DNA of 64,000 nucleotides from Prosthecomicrobium sp. N25 (GCF_037203705.1 NZ_JBBCAT010000001.1:1461418-1525417); one strand, 5' to 3'. Shown: positions 18,174 through 28,540, counted from the stretch's first letter. Notes: generated by a model from the sequence alone, not told the origin. A program made the numbers and translations.

Positions 18174-18433
18174 CGGGGCAAGCCGTCCTCGTCATAGATC
18201 TGCGCATCGATCTCTTCGCGTGTCGGCAGGTCCGGCCCCATCGCCTCGCGCCACAGCCTCGCATGCTCGAGGAGACTCGCGACCCTTTTCTTGATGTCCC
18301 GCTCTTTGTCGTCTTCCAGGGTCTTCAGCTTGTCCCTCAGCGCCTCGGTGACGGCGTCGGTCAGCGACTGGCCGGTGCGTTCCGCGACCGCCTTCGCCAG
18401 TTCGTAGGTCTCGGGACGCTTGATGTTCAGCAT
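18170..18433 (-). CDS. vapB: VapB-type antitoxin (Rv0623/PSK family)
   Basis: 87 aa. It begins MLNIKRPETYELAKAVAERTGQSLTDAVTEALRD (not quoted further), a ribbon-helix-helix-like module that binds the operator as a dimer. The acidic C-terminal tail (PTREEIDAQIYDEDGLPR) is suited to occupy the VapC active site. First gene of the toxin-antitoxin unit; autoregulation is expected from the family. A palindromic candidate operator, GGTAGATACCGAACGAGG with flanking TCTACC, lies directly upstream of the start but was not analysed in detail. Confidence 0.9.
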   Translation of the reverse strand: MLNIKRPETYELAKAVAERTGQSLTDAVTEALRDKLKTLEDDKERDIKKRVASLLEHARLWREAMGPDLPTREEIDAQIYDEDGLPR

Positions 18434-18504
18434 GGTAGAGGCCTCGTTCGGTATCTACCATCATAGGCCCGCCGGCACCCACCGACAACGGCGAGCCGCC
18501 GCGG

Positions 18505-20676
18505 TCACTCCGCGGCCTGGCGCTCCGCATAGCCGAGCCGGGCGTTCAGCTCGTGCACCAGCTTCTCGGCGGCGTCTGCGACCACTGTCCCGGGGGGGAA
18601 GATTGCGCTCGCCCCGGCGGCCAGGAGCGTGTCGTAGTCCTGCGGCGGGATCACGCCGCCGACCACGATCATGATGTCGCCGCGCCCGCGCGCCTCCAGG
18701 GCCGCCTTAAGGGCCGGCACCAGCGTCAGGTGGCCGGCCGCGAGCGACGAGACGCCGACGATGTGGACGTCGTTCTCGACCGCCTGCCGCGCCGCCTCCT
18801 CGGGGGTGGCGAAGAGGGGCCCGATGTCGACGTCGAAGCCCAGGTCCGCGAACGCGGAGGCGATCACCTTCTGGCCGCGGTCGTGCCCGTCCTGGCCCAT
18901 CTTGGCGACCAGGATGCGCGGCCGCCGTCCGTCGTTCTCCTCGAAGGCCTCGACCCGCTTCAGGACCCGATCGACCGCGTCGCTCATCTTGGCGACCTCC
19001 CGCTTGTAGACGCCCTGGATCGACCGGATCTCCGCCTTGTGCCGGCCGAAGACCTTCTCCATCGCCAGGCTGATCTCCCCGACGGTCGCCTTGGCGCGCG
19101 CCGCCTGGACCGAAAGATCGAGGAGGTTCCCGGTTCCCGATGCGGCCGCGGCCGTCAGGGCGTCGAGCGCCGCTTGCGTCCGCGCCTCGTCCCGCTCGGC
19201 CCTGAGCCGCTTCAGCTTTTCGATCTGAGTCGCCCGCACGGCGGAGTTGTCCACCTTGAGCACGTCGATCGGCTGCTCGGTGTCGGGCTTGTACTTGTTG
19301 ACGCCGACCACGGTCTGCGCGCCGGAATCGATGCGCGCCTGCGTCTTCGCGGCCGCCTCCTCGATCCGCAGCTTCGGGATGCCGGCCTCGATGGCCTTCG
19401 CCATGCCGCCGAGCCCCTCGACCTCCTCGATGTGCTGGAGGGCCTTCAGGGCGAGTTCGCCGGTCAACCGCTCCACGTAGAAGGAGCCGCCCCACGGGTC
19501 GATCGTCCGCGTCGTCCCGCTCTCCTGCTGCAACACGATCTGCGTGTTGCGGGCGATCCGGGCCGAGAAGTCGGTCGGCAGCGCCAGGGCTTCGTCGAGT
19601 GCGTTGGTATGCAACGACTGGGTGTGGCCTTGTGTCGCTGCCATCGCCTCGACACAGGTGCGTACGACGTTGTTGTACACGTCCTGGGCGGTGAGCGACC
19701 AGCCGGACGTCTGCGAATGGGTCCTGAGCGACAGCGAGCGCTCGTCCTTCGGATCGAAATGCTGCTTCACGAGCTTCGCCCAGAGCAGGCGCGCGGCGCG
19801 CAGCTTGGCGACCTCCATGAAGAAGTTCATGCCGATCGCCCAGAAGAACGACAGGCGCGGCGCGAAGCTGTCGACCGGCATGCCGGCCGCGATGCCGGCG
19901 CGAATGTATTCGATTCCGTCCGCCAGCGTGTAGGCGAGCTCCAGGTCCGCCGTCGCCCCGGCCTCCTGCATGTGGTAGCCGGAGATCGAGATCGAGTTGA
20001 ACTTCGGCATTGTCTTCGACGTGTAGGCGAAGATGTCCGAGATGATGCGCATCGAGGGCGCCGGCGGATAGATGTAGGTGTTGCGGACCATGAACTCCTT
20101 CAGGATGTCGTTCTGGATGGTCCCCGAAAGCTTCTCCTGCGGGACACCCTGTTCCTCAGCCGCCACGATGAAGAGCGCCAGGATCGGCAGCACCGCGCCG
20201 TTCATGGTCATCGACACGCTCATCTGGTCGAGCGGGATTCCCGAGAAGAGTGTGCGCATGTCGTAGATCGAGTCGATCGCCACGCCCGCCATGCCGACGT
20301 CGCCCGTCACCCGCGGGTGGTCGGAATCGTAGCCCCGGTGAGTGGCGAGGTCGAAGGCGACCGACAGTCCCTTCTGGCCGGCCGCCAGGTTGCGCCGGTA
20401 GAAGGCGTTGGAGTCCTCCGCCGTCGAGAAGCCGGCATACTGCCGGATCGTCCAGGGCTGGTTCACGTACATGGTCGGGTACGGCCCGCGCAGGAACGGC
20501 GGCAGCCCCGGCCAGGTGTCGACGAAGTCGAGCCCGGCGATGTCCTCCGGGCCGTACACGGGCGCCACGGGGATCCCTTCCGGCGTCATCCACGCCTCCG
20601 CGGAGCCGGCTCCGGCCGCGAGCGTGGCCGCGGCAGGGTCGAAGGGGATCTGGCTGAAGTCCGGGATCCGGCTCAT
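18505..20676 (-). CDS. scpA: Methylmalonyl-CoA mutase large (catalytic) subunit
   Basis: 723 aa, the usual length. It catalyses cobalamin-dependent interconversion of methylmalonyl-CoA and succinyl-CoA in propionate catabolism. Visible segments are the substrate-barrel start ([38 protein letters not shown]), [38 protein letters not shown], and the C-terminal B12 domain. The B12 domain carries the lower-ligand motif [14 protein letters not shown] and a GG pocket ([14 protein letters not shown]). The ATG at 20676 is used; the open frame extending upstream to 21078 overlaps mutA out of frame. It follows mutA with a 109-nt gap, so the pair is probably one operon. Confidence 0.97.
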   Translation of the reverse strand: MSRIPDFSQIPFDPAAATLAAGAGSAEAWMTPEGIPVAPVYGPEDIAGLDFVDTWPGLPPFLRGPYPTMYVNQPWTIRQYAGFSTAEDSNAFYRRNLAAGQKGLSVAFDLATHRGYDSDHPRVTGDVGMAGVAIDSIYDMRTLFSGIPLDQMSVSMTMNGAVLPILALFIVAAEEQGVPQEKLSGTIQNDILKEFMVRNTYIYPPAPSMRIISDIFAYTSKTMPKFNSISISGYHMQEAGATADLELAYTLADGIEYIRAGIAAGMPVDSFAPRLSFFWAIGMNFFMEVAKLRAARLLWAKLVKQHFDPKDERSLSLRTHSQTSGWSLTAQDVYNNVVRTCVEAMAATQGHTQSLHTNALDEALALPTDFSARIARNTQIVLQQESGTTRTIDPWGGSFYVERLTGELALKALQHIEEVEGLGGMAKAIEAGIPKLRIEEAAAKTQARIDSGAQTVVGVNKYKPDTEQPIDVLKVDNSAVRATQIEKLKRLRAERDEARTQAALDALTAAAASGTGNLLDLSVQAARAKATVGEISLAMEKVFGRHKAEIRSIQGVYKREVAKMSDAVDRVLKRVEAFEENDGRRPRILVAKMGQDGHDRGQKVIASAFADLGFDVDIGPLFATPEEAARQAVENDVHIVGVSSLAAGHLTLVPALKAALEARGRGDIMIVVGGVIPPQDYDTLLAAGASAIFPPGTVVADAAEKLVHELNARLGYAERQAAE

Positions 20677-20785
20677 GCGGACATCCTCGTGGATCGCGTT
20701 CTGAAGGGGCAGCGCCACCGGGCGGCCCACTCGACCAAGCCTGCATTCTAGCACCGCCGCCGCCGCGCCGGGACCGCCGGTTGCT

Positions 20786-22678
20786 CTAGCTCTTCGTCGC
20801 GGGGGCCGCGGCGGCGAGCCGCTCCTGGAGCGTGCCGAGCGCGGCGAGAACGTCCATCCCCGCCTGCACGAAGCCGTCGATCCCGGACGCCGCGTAGGCC
20901 GCCTCCGCGGCCGCGTCCGCTGGTCGTCCGGCGAGGAGCAGGGGACCGGCTCCTGCCGCCCGGAGCGCGGCGGCAGCCTCGGCGGCCGCTTGCCCGTAGA
21001 CCGCGTCGGAGGAGCACAGGCAGGCGCCCGGCGTGCCCGCGGCACGGAACGCGGCCACAAGCTCGTCCAGGGATGCAAATCCGTCGTTCGTCACGGCCTC
21101 GATCCCCCCGGCCTCGAACAGGTTCCGCGCCCAGGTCGATCGCGTGTTGAAGTCGGCGATCCGCCCGAGGTTGGCGAGGAAGATGCGCGGCCGCCGCCCG
21201 GTCTCCGCGAGGGTCCGGTCGCTCGCCGCGCGCAAGGCCTCGAACGGTTCGGACAGCCGCCGGGGCGGAAGCGGACGGACGATCGCGGCCGGCGTCGCGA
21301 CCGCCGGGGCCGCCGGGGCCGGCGCCTCCTCCAGGATCGGGACGGCCTGTTCGGCGATGTCGGGGAACTCGCTGGCGCCGGTCAGCGGCTGCTTGCGGCG
21401 CGCGACCGCCTTGGCGCGGTCGGCGGCCGCGGACGCGACCCGCTCCTGCCAGCGGCCGCTCGCGAGCGCCGCCGCCATGCCGCCCTCCGCCTCGATCTCC
21501 TGGAAGAGGCTCCAGGCCCGCGCCGCGAGACCGTCGGTTTCCGCCTCGACGAGGCCGGATCCGGCGGCCGGATCGGCGACGCGCGCGAGGTTGGATTCCT
21601 CCAGCAGGATCGACTGCGTGTTGCGCGCGAGCCGCCGGGCGAAGCCGTCCGGCAATCCGTTCGCCGACGTGAAGGGCAGGACGGTAACCGAATCGGCGCC
21701 GCCGATGCCGGCCGCGAATCCCGCGATGGTGCTCCTCAGCAGGTTCACGTGCGGTCCGACCCGGCTCATGGACCGCCACGACGTCTGGGCGTGGAGCCGC
21801 ACGGGGGCGGGGTCGATGCCGGCGGCCTGCTGCAGGCGCGTCCAGAGCTTCCGCAGGGCCCGGAACTTAGCGATGGTCCGGAACTGGTCCTGATCGGCCG
21901 CGAGCGTCACGCCCACCAGCCGGATCGCCGCCTCCGGGGCGATCCCCTCGGCCTCCAGGCCGCGCCAATAGGCGGTCGCGGTGGCCAGCACGGCCGCGAG
22001 TTCCTGCGCCTCGGTGGCGCCGGCATCGTGCCAATGGCGTCCGTCCGCCTCCAGCACGGTCCCCCGTCCGCGGTTCGCGAGCCGAGCCGCGCCGATCCGC
22101 CCGGCGTGCCGAACATGCTCCGCCGGCGCGGTCGCGATCGCGCCCGAGGCCGCCAGGAAGCCGAGCGGGTCGAAGGCCAGGGCGAGGTCCAGGGCGCCGG
22201 CGCCGACGCCGCGTGCGGCCGCCACGGCCTCGATGCTTGCCGCGACCGCCGCCGTGCTTTCGCCGCTGTCGACGCGCAGGCTGACGATATCGAGGTAGAC
22301 GCCGTCCAGGAGGGCGCCGAGGGAGTCCGCATCCGTCGCCGCGATGGCATGCGGGCGCGCCGTCGCGGAGCCGGCGAAGACCAGTTCGAGACCGCCCGCA
22401 CCGCCCTCCAGGTCAGCGAGAATCACCGCATTCGCTTGGCCCGGGTCCGGAATCTCGATCCGCTGCACGATCGTCCAGGGGGCTCCGGCGGGTCGCCCTT
22501 CGAGGGCGAGGGCGTGGCGGGCTGACGCATAGAGGGGTTCCACGGATAGGCCATCCGGAGAAATGCTCCGCAATTTTTCTAATGATACATTCTTCAGGGT
22601 CCGGAGAACGGCGGAGTGCCAGGCCGCTTCGTCGCGCACCAAGAAGTCTTGAGCAAGAGGAGGGAACTGACGGGTCAA
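20786..22678 (-). CDS. mutA: Methylmalonyl-CoA mutase small subunit
   Basis: 630 aa. It aligns in layout with the large subunit, but the C-terminal cobalamin domain lacks the DxHxxG ligand motif ([20 protein letters not shown] replaces it), as expected for the non-catalytic subunit of the heterodimer. Other segments are [34 protein letters not shown] and [25 protein letters not shown]. Start: TTG at 22678, supported by GGAG 7 nt upstream; a GTG at 22639 has no such site. First gene of the mutA-scpA pair, with a regulatory LuxR-type gene diverging upstream. Confidence 0.93.
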   Translation of the reverse strand: MTRQFPPLAQDFLVRDEAAWHSAVLRTLKNVSLEKLRSISPDGLSVEPLYASARHALALEGRPAGAPWTIVQRIEIPDPGQANAVILADLEGGAGGLELVFAGSATARPHAIAATDADSLGALLDGVYLDIVSLRVDSGESTAAVAASIEAVAAARGVGAGALDLALAFDPLGFLAASGAIATAPAEHVRHAGRIGAARLANRGRGTVLEADGRHWHDAGATEAQELAAVLATATAYWRGLEAEGIAPEAAIRLVGVTLAADQDQFRTIAKFRALRKLWTRLQQAAGIDPAPVRLHAQTSWRSMSRVGPHVNLLRSTIAGFAAGIGGADSVTVLPFTSANGLPDGFARRLARNTQSILLEESNLARVADPAAGSGLVEAETDGLAARAWSLFQEIEAEGGMAAALASGRWQERVASAAADRAKAVARRKQPLTGASEFPDIAEQAVPILEEAPAPAAPAVATPAAIVRPLPPRRLSEPFEALRAASDRTLAETGRRPRIFLANLGRIADFNTRSTWARNLFEAGGIEAVTNDGFASLDELVAAFRAAGTPGACLCSSDAVYGQAAAEAAAALRAAGAGPLLLAGRPADAAAEAAYAASGIDGFVQAGMDVLAALGTLQERLAAAAPATKS

Positions 22679-23047
22679 GGCGCTTCTCCGGTCACTGGCG
22701 GATGTGCAGGGGTGTGGATATGCCTATGGGTAGGTGGTCGTCAACAATACTTTGAGCCAATCCGCTATACACTAAGGTACGCTCCTCATTCCATTTTGCT
22801 GCCTGAGATTATTTGAGTTTTCTGAGTAACGTCAGATTGTGGCGAGCGAATACGCACTGGTTGAACCGAGTGCCGGGGGGGCTCCCCTCTGATGGCAGCA
22901 CGGTTTTAGAGCTTTGAGTCGGAAGGCAAAACTGATCGATGGTCGCAGGCCCCCTCTCCAGCCTGACACCGTCACTTTCGACAATTGAACATCGCGAGAA
23001 TGTAGCTTCAGTTGGGCGTGCGGCGGAAGACACGAGAACTGTGCGAT
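22679..23047. other. Divergent intergenic region between mutA and the LuxR-type gene
   Basis: 369 nt, clearly AT-richer than the flanks (for example CAACAATACTTTGAGCCAAT and CTGAGATTATTTGAGTTTTC). It must hold promoters for both genes. No convincing lux-box palindrome, cobalamin riboswitch or open frame was found. A short minus-strand frame at 22809-23033 has no recognisable content and is not called. Confidence 0.5.
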
Positions 23048-23791
23048 ATGAACGATATAGAACGATGTGAGGGTATCTTCGAAGAAGCGAGAACCCTCGC
23101 CGACATACGCGAGTCGGACAGGGTATTGGACCTGCTGGAACGCAGGCTCCGGCAGTTCGGCGCGACCCATGTGGTGCTCACCGGCCTCCCGCTGCCCCAT
23201 CGTCCGGTGAACAAGCTCATTCTTCGGATATCCTGGCCCGATCTGCGCAACGACGGCTATCTGCTCGGACTCGAGTCGGGCGACGCCGTGCTGACACGGT
23301 GCCTGGCTGCGCGCCGCTCCTTCGTCATCCGCGGGGGGCTCGTCATCGACGACGACTCGGAAGGGACCGGCAGGCCGAATCGAATCGGTCCCTCCGAACT
23401 GATCGACGCGGCCGGCTCCGCCGCCACCGTCGTCGCGATCCCGATCCACGACCTTCACCCCTTCCAGGGCTGCATCGTCATCGCCGGTCCGGCGATCGAA
23501 CTCACGGCGGTCGAGCGCATGGCCCTGGAGTATTATTGCGTGGCCGCCTTCAAGCGCCTGCAGGTTACCGGGCGCATCAACGGAGGCCGTCCGGGCGACC
23601 TGTCGGAGCGCGAGCGGCGGGTCCTCGAACTGACCGCCATCGGCAAGACGGCCAGCGAGATCGCCGAACTGCTCGAGATCTCCCAGCGGACCGTCCACGC
23701 CCACCTTCAGAACGCGAGCGAGAAGCTCAACGCCTCCAACAAGACGCATACGGTCGTCGAGGCGCTCCGCTACGGCCAGATCGCCATCTGA
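23048..23791 (+). CDS. LuxR family transcriptional regulator
   Basis: 247 aa. The C-terminal 65 residues are a LuxR/GerE helix-turn-helix (LSERERRVLELTAIGKTASE then IAELLEISQRTVHAHLQNAS). The N-terminal 170 residues resemble an autoinducer-binding fold in length, but its usual Trp/Tyr/Asp ligand contacts are not obvious, so it may sense another signal or none. No luxI is present in the window, so it would be a solo. It diverges from mutA-scpA and may control it; that is inference from position only. A repeat element starts 3 nt after its stop. Confidence 0.85.
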   Translation: MNDIERCEGIFEEARTLADIRESDRVLDLLERRLRQFGATHVVLTGLPLPHRPVNKLILRISWPDLRNDGYLLGLESGDAVLTRCLAARRSFVIRGGLVIDDDSEGTGRPNRIGPSELIDAAGSAATVVAIPIHDLHPFQGCIVIAGPAIELTAVERMALEYYCVAAFKRLQVTGRINGGRPGDLSERERRVLELTAIGKTASEIAELLEISQRTVHAHLQNASEKLNASNKTHTVVEALRYGQIAI

Positions 23792-23793
23792 TA

Positions 23794-23958
23794 GCCGGCT
23801 CACGAAATCTCAATCCCTTGCAGGGTCTGAGTGTCTGCCCTGTCCGGGCGTGCCCCGGGCATCCAGGACGGGCGTTCGGTCTTGGTGAAGTGGGGCGCCG
23901 GTACAAGCCCGGCGATGACAGATCCGAAAGTCGGGACCTTCGCGGGTCCGGTATGACG
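23794..23958. repeat. ~160-bp intergenic inverted-repeat element, copy B
   Basis: Diverged copy of the element at 16834-16994. Shared blocks, in order, are GCCGGCTCxCGAA, TGCCCxGxCCGGGCxTG..CCGGGCATCCA, GxGAAGxGG, GCCGG.ACAAG.CCGGC.ATGACAGATC, GTxGGGACxTTC and GGTATGAC. As with copy A, it begins 3-4 nt after the stop codon of a plus-strand gene. Confidence 0.75.
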
Positions 23959-24281
23959 TCTACCGTTCCCGAACGCGTCGGGACTCTCGTCTCACGACGG
24001 CGGCCGACCGCGGCGGGCCGGCGCAACTGGTTATCTCCAGCCGAAGGCACAATCGCCCGGCATGCCCCGCGGCTTTTCGCGTTGGGCCATCTCCGAGCCG
24101 ATCCCGATCTATCCGGTGTTTCGTCCGAGCGCGCGGACGGCACGCTCCTCTTCGCGACGGACCTTTCCGCCGCGACGTCGCGACCGCCGCGCCGCCAACT
24201 CTCGCCGCAGGCTCGACCGCTGCCTCGCCCCTGCGGGCGTCCGGGCGGTTGGCGGTCCGCCCGGAGGAACAACCGACAGCT
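23959..24281. other. Intergenic region without recognised feature
   Basis: 323 nt between repeat copy B and the DUF4332 gene stop. Open frames here are out-of-register GC-rich frames with low-complexity Arg/Pro/Ala translation. Nothing supported was seen. Confidence 0.5.
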
Positions 24282-24692
24282 TCAGTAGGTCATCATGGCC
24301 GGCAGGGACTTGGCCTGCTCGACCCAGTCGGCGACCTGCTTGGCGCTGGGCACCAGCCGGACGAGCTTCTTCGCCTCGTTCACCTCGACCATCTTGGCAT
24401 GCAGGTTCTCGGGCTTGCGGGTCTTGAGTTCCTTGACCGTGTCCACGCCGGCGGCCTCGAGCAGCTCGGAATACTCCTCGGCCACGCCCTTGATCCGCAT
24501 CAGGTCGCACATGTTGGCCCATTTCAGGATGCGGCTCTCGTCGATGCCGGTCTCGGCGGCGACGGTCTTGCGCCCCTTGGGATCCTTGGCGCGATCGAGC
24601 AGCGTCCCGGTGTTGGTGATTCCCGCGGTCTTCAGCTTCTCCGCGTAGGCCGGACCCACGCCCTCGATGCTCGCAATCGGATAGCTCGACAT
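24282..24692 (-). CDS. DUF4332 domain protein
   Basis: 136 aa. Contains two helix-hairpin-helix-like halves: SIEGVGPAYAEKLKTAGITN near the start, and MRIKGVAEEYSELLEAAGVD in the middle, followed by KTRKPENLHAKMVEVNE. DUF4332 proteins are small, helical and possibly nucleic-acid binding; their function is unknown. Start: the ATG at 24692 has GGGAG 7 nt upstream, whereas the ATG at 24698 would be only 1-2 nt from it. Confidence 0.87.
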   Translation of the reverse strand: MSSYPIASIEGVGPAYAEKLKTAGITNTGTLLDRAKDPKGRKTVAAETGIDESRILKWANMCDLMRIKGVAEEYSELLEAAGVDTVKELKTRKPENLHAKMVEVNEAKKLVRLVPSAKQVADWVEQAKSLPAMMTY

Positions 24693-24755
24693 CGACATTC
24701 TCCCTCTCAGCCGAATCGGCGGAGGCTCCCGGCTCCGCTCGCCTATAACGTGCCG

Positions 24756-25214
24756 TCAACCGGCGAATTGCGCCAGTCCCGGGATCGACCCGAGCACCGC
24801 GTCCACCGGCGCGTCCCCGGCCCGCTCCCGCGCGAAGGCGATCACCTCGCGGGTCACCCCCTGCACCTGATCCATGTCCAGGCCCGCGTCCGTGAGCATC
24901 GTGAAGGCCGCCATGACGCCGCCCATCCCGCCGCCGACGAGGCCGCCGAGCAGCCCCCCGATCGTCGACAGCATCCCGCCGCGCCCGCCCTCCTCGGCGA
25001 CCGCCGGCGCGGCCATCAGGGCGTCGGCCTCCGGGATCTTGGCGAGGATCTCGGCCATGACCTCCGGCGGCGCTTCCGCCCGCAGGAAGTTGAGGATGAT
25101 CGAGACGGCGCGCGTCGCGGTGTCCTCGTCGAGCCCCACGCCGGTTCTGATCCGCTCGACGAGTTCCTGCACCGCACGCGACTCCGCTTCCATTTCGGCC
25201 GGGGTATGTGACAT
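24756..25214 (-). CDS. DUF2267-like small helical protein
   Basis: 152 aa. The N-terminal half is helical with LVERIRTGVGLDEDTATRAV and ILNFLRAEAPPEVMAEILAK, resembling the paired-helix pattern of DUF2267-type proteins. A Gly-rich linker (GGLLGGLVGGGMGGV) leads to a second helical segment. The assignment is tentative and no function is known. It lies upstream of the DUF4332 gene on the same strand, 63 nt away. Confidence 0.7.
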   Translation of the reverse strand: MSHTPAEMEAESRAVQELVERIRTGVGLDEDTATRAVSIILNFLRAEAPPEVMAEILAKIPEADALMAAPAVAEEGGRGGMLSTIGGLLGGLVGGGMGGVMAAFTMLTDAGLDMDQVQGVTREVIAFARERAGDAPVDAVLGSIPGLAQFAG

Positions 25215-25348
25215 GGAGCGCGGGGCCGACTCAAGGTGCCCCGGCCACCGGCGTTTCCAGGGCCGTCCGGCTCCCCTATAAAGACCTCACGAGAGGGGCG
25301 GGCGCGCGTCGGCGGATGCGGCGGTCCCCAGCAGGCGAGGGATCGCGC

Positions 25349-26875
25349 ATGGCGGCCGACGGCAAGATTTACCTGGGGCAGAGCGTCAAGCCCGAGTATC
25401 TGGAGTTGCGGCTCGCCAACCGGCACGGGCTCGTCACCGGAGCGACCGGCACCGGCAAGACGGTGTCGCTGCAGGTCATGGCCGAGGCCTTCTCGGAGGC
25501 CGGCGTCCCCGTCTTCGCGGCCGACATCAAGGGCGACCTGTCAGGCGTCGCTGCGCCCGGCGAGGCCAAGGACTGGGTGGTCAAGCGCTGCGAGCTGATC
25601 GGCCTCGCCGACTGGGAGCCGCGCAAGTACCCGGTCGTCTTCTGGGACCTCTTCGGCGAGCAGGGCCATCCGATTCGCGCCACCGTCACCGAGATGGGGC
25701 CGCTTCTGCTCGCCCGCCTGATGGGCCTCAACGAGACTCAGGAGGGCGTCCTCAACATCGCCTTCAAGCTCGCCGACGACGAGGGACTGCTGCTCCTCGA
25801 CATGAAGGACCTGCGGGCGCTCCTCTCCCACGTGGCCGAGCGCGCCGGCGAGCTGACGACCGATTACGGCAACGTCTCCAAGGCGACCGTGGGCGCCATC
25901 CAGCGCCAGCTCCTCGTGCTCGAGCAGCAGGGCGGCGAGGCCTTCTTCGGCGAGCCCGCCCTCGCCATTGCCGACCTCATGCTGAAGGCGCCGGATGGCC
26001 GGGGCACCGTCAACGTCCTCGCCGCCGACAAGCTGATGGCGAACCCGCGCCTCTACGCCACCTTCCTGCTCTGGCTCCTCTCCGAGCTCTTCGAGGAACT
26101 GCCGGAGGTGGGCGACCTCGACAAGCCCAAGCTCGTCTTCTTCTTCGACGAGGCGCACCTGCTGTTCGACGAGGCGCCGCCGGTCCTGATCGACAAGGTC
26201 GAGCAGGTCGTCCGCCTGATCCGCTCCAAGGGCGTCGGGGTCTATTTCGTCACCCAGAACCCGCTCGACGTGCCCGACAAGGTCTCGGCCCAGCTCGGCA
26301 ACCGCATCCAGCACGCGCTCCGCGCCTTCACGCCCCGCGAGCAGAAGGCCGTGCGCGCCGCTGCGGAGACTTTTCGACAGAACCCGAAGATCGACACGGC
26401 CCAGGCCATCACCGAACTCGGCGTCGGCGAGGCCCTGGTCTCCACGCTGGAGGGCCGCGGCACGCCCTCGATGGTCGAGCGCACCTTCATCCGCCCGCCC
26501 TCCGCGCGCGTCGGGCCTCTGAACCCGACCGAGCGCGCCACCGTGGTCAACACCGGGCCGCTCGCCGGCAAGTACGACGACGTCGTCGACCGCGTCTCCG
26601 CCTACGAGAAGCTGCGCGGCAAGGCGGAGGCCGGCGCCGGCCCGACCGCCTCCGCCGGCCCGGGCGGCGGCGGCCTCCTCGGCGGCATCCTGGACGGCAT
26701 CTTCAACACGGGAGGCGGCGGCACCCCGGCGCCGCGGTCCGGCGGCCGCCAGCGCGACACCCTGGCCGAATCGGTCATCAAGTCCGCCGCCCGCTCCGCC
26801 GCCTCCTCGGCCGGCCGCCAGATCACCCAGGCGATCGTCCGCGGCGTCCTCGGCGGGTTGTTCAAGGGGCGTTAG
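25349..26875 (+). CDS. HerA-like/DUF853 AAA ATPase (YjgR family)
   Basis: 508 aa. It starts MAADGKIYLGQSVKPEYLEL and has Walker A GATGTGKTVSLQ (about 32), Walker B KLVFFFDEAHLLFDEAP, and the sensor-like VYFVTQNPLDVPDKVSAQLG. A Gly-rich C-terminus (GGGGLLGGILDGIF) precedes a basic tail. The family is related to HerA/FtsK-type DNA translocases, but its cellular role is not established. ATG 25349 is chosen from the conserved family N-terminus; upstream in-frame sequence is not conserved-looking. Confidence 0.92.
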   Translation: MAADGKIYLGQSVKPEYLELRLANRHGLVTGATGTGKTVSLQVMAEAFSEAGVPVFAADIKGDLSGVAAPGEAKDWVVKRCELIGLADWEPRKYPVVFWDLFGEQGHPIRATVTEMGPLLLARLMGLNETQEGVLNIAFKLADDEGLLLLDMKDLRALLSHVAERAGELTTDYGNVSKATVGAIQRQLLVLEQQGGEAFFGEPALAIADLMLKAPDGRGTVNVLAADKLMANPRLYATFLLWLLSELFEELPEVGDLDKPKLVFFFDEAHLLFDEAPPVLIDKVEQVVRLIRSKGVGVYFVTQNPLDVPDKVSAQLGNRIQHALRAFTPREQKAVRAAAETFRQNPKIDTAQAITELGVGEALVSTLEGRGTPSMVERTFIRPPSARVGPLNPTERATVVNTGPLAGKYDDVVDRVSAYEKLRGKAEAGAGPTASAGPGGGGLLGGILDGIFNTGGGGTPAPRSGGRQRDTLAESVIKSAARSAASSAGRQITQAIVRGVLGGLFKGR

Positions 26876-27062
26876 GCAAGCGCGCGGTCAGGGGACGCCG
26901 AAGCGGGCCGAAGAACGGAAGAATTGGCCCGATGGATTGCACGGCGTCCCTCCGACTGACTAGGCTCGAAAGCCAGGATACCCATTGGAGGCCGACGGAT
27001 GCCGAAAAGGCAACCGTGGTCGACTTTACATGATGTGAACATTTTCAGAGGTGACTCCCCGC

Positions 27063-28454
27063 ATGAACACCGAATCCGTCCTCGCCCGCATCGATGCCGA
27101 TTTCGAGGCCTCCCTGTCGCGGCTCTTCGACCTCGTGAAGATCCCCTCGATCTCCACCGACCCGGCCTTTTCGGGCGAGGTCCGCCGCGCCGCCGAATGG
27201 TGCCGGGCCGAGCTCGCCGCGATCGGCTTCGAGGCCTCGGTGCGCCCCACGCCCGGCCACCCGATGGTGGTCGCGCACTGGACCGGCAAGGTGGAGCGCG
27301 AGGGGCCGCACGTGCTGTTCTACGGCCACTACGACGTGCAGCCCGTCGACCCGCTGTCGTTGTGGGAGACACCGCCCTTCGAGCCGCGCATCGCCGAGAA
27401 GCCGGACGGCACGCGCATGATCGTCGGCCGCGGCGCCGCCGACGACAAGGGCCAGCTCCTCACCTTCCTGGAGGCCGCCCGCGCCACCGTGGCCGAGACC
27501 GGGGCGCTGCCCTGCCGGGTGACCGTCCTGCTCGAGGGCGAGGAGGAGTCCGGCTCGCCCTCGCTCGCCGGCTTCCTGGACGCCAACAGGGCCGAACTCG
27601 CCCGCGACCTTGCGCTCGTCTGCGACACCAACATGTGGAACCCCTCGACCCCGGCCATCACCGCCACCCTGCGCGGCCTGGTCGGCGAAGAGGTCGTCGT
27701 CCAGTGCGCCGACCGGGACCTGCATTCCGGCCTCTTCGGCGGGCCCGCCGCCAACCCGATCCGGATCCTGGCCCGCATTCTCGCCGGGCTTCACGACGAC
27801 GCCGGAAGGGTCACGCTGCCGGGCTTCTACGACGGCGTCGCCGACCTGCCGGCCGACGTGGCCGCCCAGTGGAACGCCCTCGGGCTCACGGCGGAGAGCT
27901 TCCTCGGCCCGGTCGGGCTGTCCACGCCCGCCGGCGAGAAGGGGCGCTCCGTGCTCGAGCAGGTCTGGGCGCGGCCGACCTGCGAGTTCAACGGGATCGT
28001 CGGAGGCTATACGGGCGAGGGCTTCAAGACGGTGCTGCCTGCCCGGGCCTCCGCCAAGGTCTCGTTCCGCCTCGTGGTCGGCCAGGACCCGGCGCGGATC
28101 CGCGACGGTTTCCGCGCCTATGTCCGGTCCTGCCTGCCCCCGGACGCCAAGGTCGAATTCCACCCGCACGGCGGCAGCCCTGGCCTTGCCCTGAGCTTCG
28201 ACAGCCCGGCCCTGGCCCGCGCCCGCGAGGCGCTCACCGCCGAATGGGGCAAGCCCGCCGTCCTGATCGGCGGCGGCGGCTCGATCCCGGTCGTCGGCAA
28301 CTTCAAGCGCCAGCTCGGCATGGAAAGCCTGATGATCGGCTTCGGCCTCGACGACGACCGCATCCATTCGCCGAACGAGAAGTACGACGTCACCTCCTAC
28401 CACAAGGGCATCCGCTCCTGGGCACGGGTCCTGGACTCGCTGGCGCGGGCCTGA
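27063..28454 (+). CDS. M20/M25/M40 family metallo-dipeptidase
   Basis: 463 aa. The di-zinc peptidase residues are visible: FYGHYDVQPVDP (His and Asp), GRGAADDKGQLL (bridging Asp), LLEGEEESGSPS (catalytic Glu pair), LVCDTNMW (Asp) and CADRDLHSGLFGG. A late H-containing segment FHPHGGSPG and the C-terminal SYHKGIRSW supply the last ligand. It is cytoplasmic, with no signal peptide. It resembles the CNDP/ArgE-like dipeptidase group; the substrate is unknown. Confidence 0.93.
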   Translation: MNTESVLARIDADFEASLSRLFDLVKIPSISTDPAFSGEVRRAAEWCRAELAAIGFEASVRPTPGHPMVVAHWTGKVEREGPHVLFYGHYDVQPVDPLSLWETPPFEPRIAEKPDGTRMIVGRGAADDKGQLLTFLEAARATVAETGALPCRVTVLLEGEEESGSPSLAGFLDANRAELARDLALVCDTNMWNPSTPAITATLRGLVGEEVVVQCADRDLHSGLFGGPAANPIRILARILAGLHDDAGRVTLPGFYDGVADLPADVAAQWNALGLTAESFLGPVGLSTPAGEKGRSVLEQVWARPTCEFNGIVGGYTGEGFKTVLPARASAKVSFRLVVGQDPARIRDGFRAYVRSCLPPDAKVEFHPHGGSPGLALSFDSPALARAREALTAEWGKPAVLIGGGGSIPVVGNFKRQLGMESLMIGFGLDDDRIHSPNEKYDVTSYHKGIRSWARVLDSLARA

Positions 28455-28466
28455 AGGCGGGAAACA

Positions 28467-28491
28467 GCGGCCGCCCCCGGGGAGCGGCCGC
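28467..28491. terminator. GC-rich hairpin between convergent genes
   Basis: GCGGCCGC, 9-nt loop CCCCGGGGA, GCGGCCGC: a perfect 8-bp stem 13 nt after the peptidase stop and 50 nt from the SGNH gene stop. It could end transcription in both directions; there is no T-tract. Confidence 0.5.
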
Positions 28492-28540
28492 GCCTGCATG
28501 GGATCGGGTGCCGGGGACTCGCCGCGGCGCCCCGACCCGA

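Noticed and set aside
22679-22900. Cobalamin riboswitch upstream of mutA
   Set aside because: No B12-box-like sequence or supporting stems could be recognised.
22809-23033. Short minus-strand frame of 74 codons
   Set aside because: No family resemblance, no ribosome site, and it sits in a promoter-like AT-rich stretch.
23048-23791. Complete LuxI/LuxR quorum system
   Set aside because: No acyl-homoserine-lactone synthase gene or lux box was seen.
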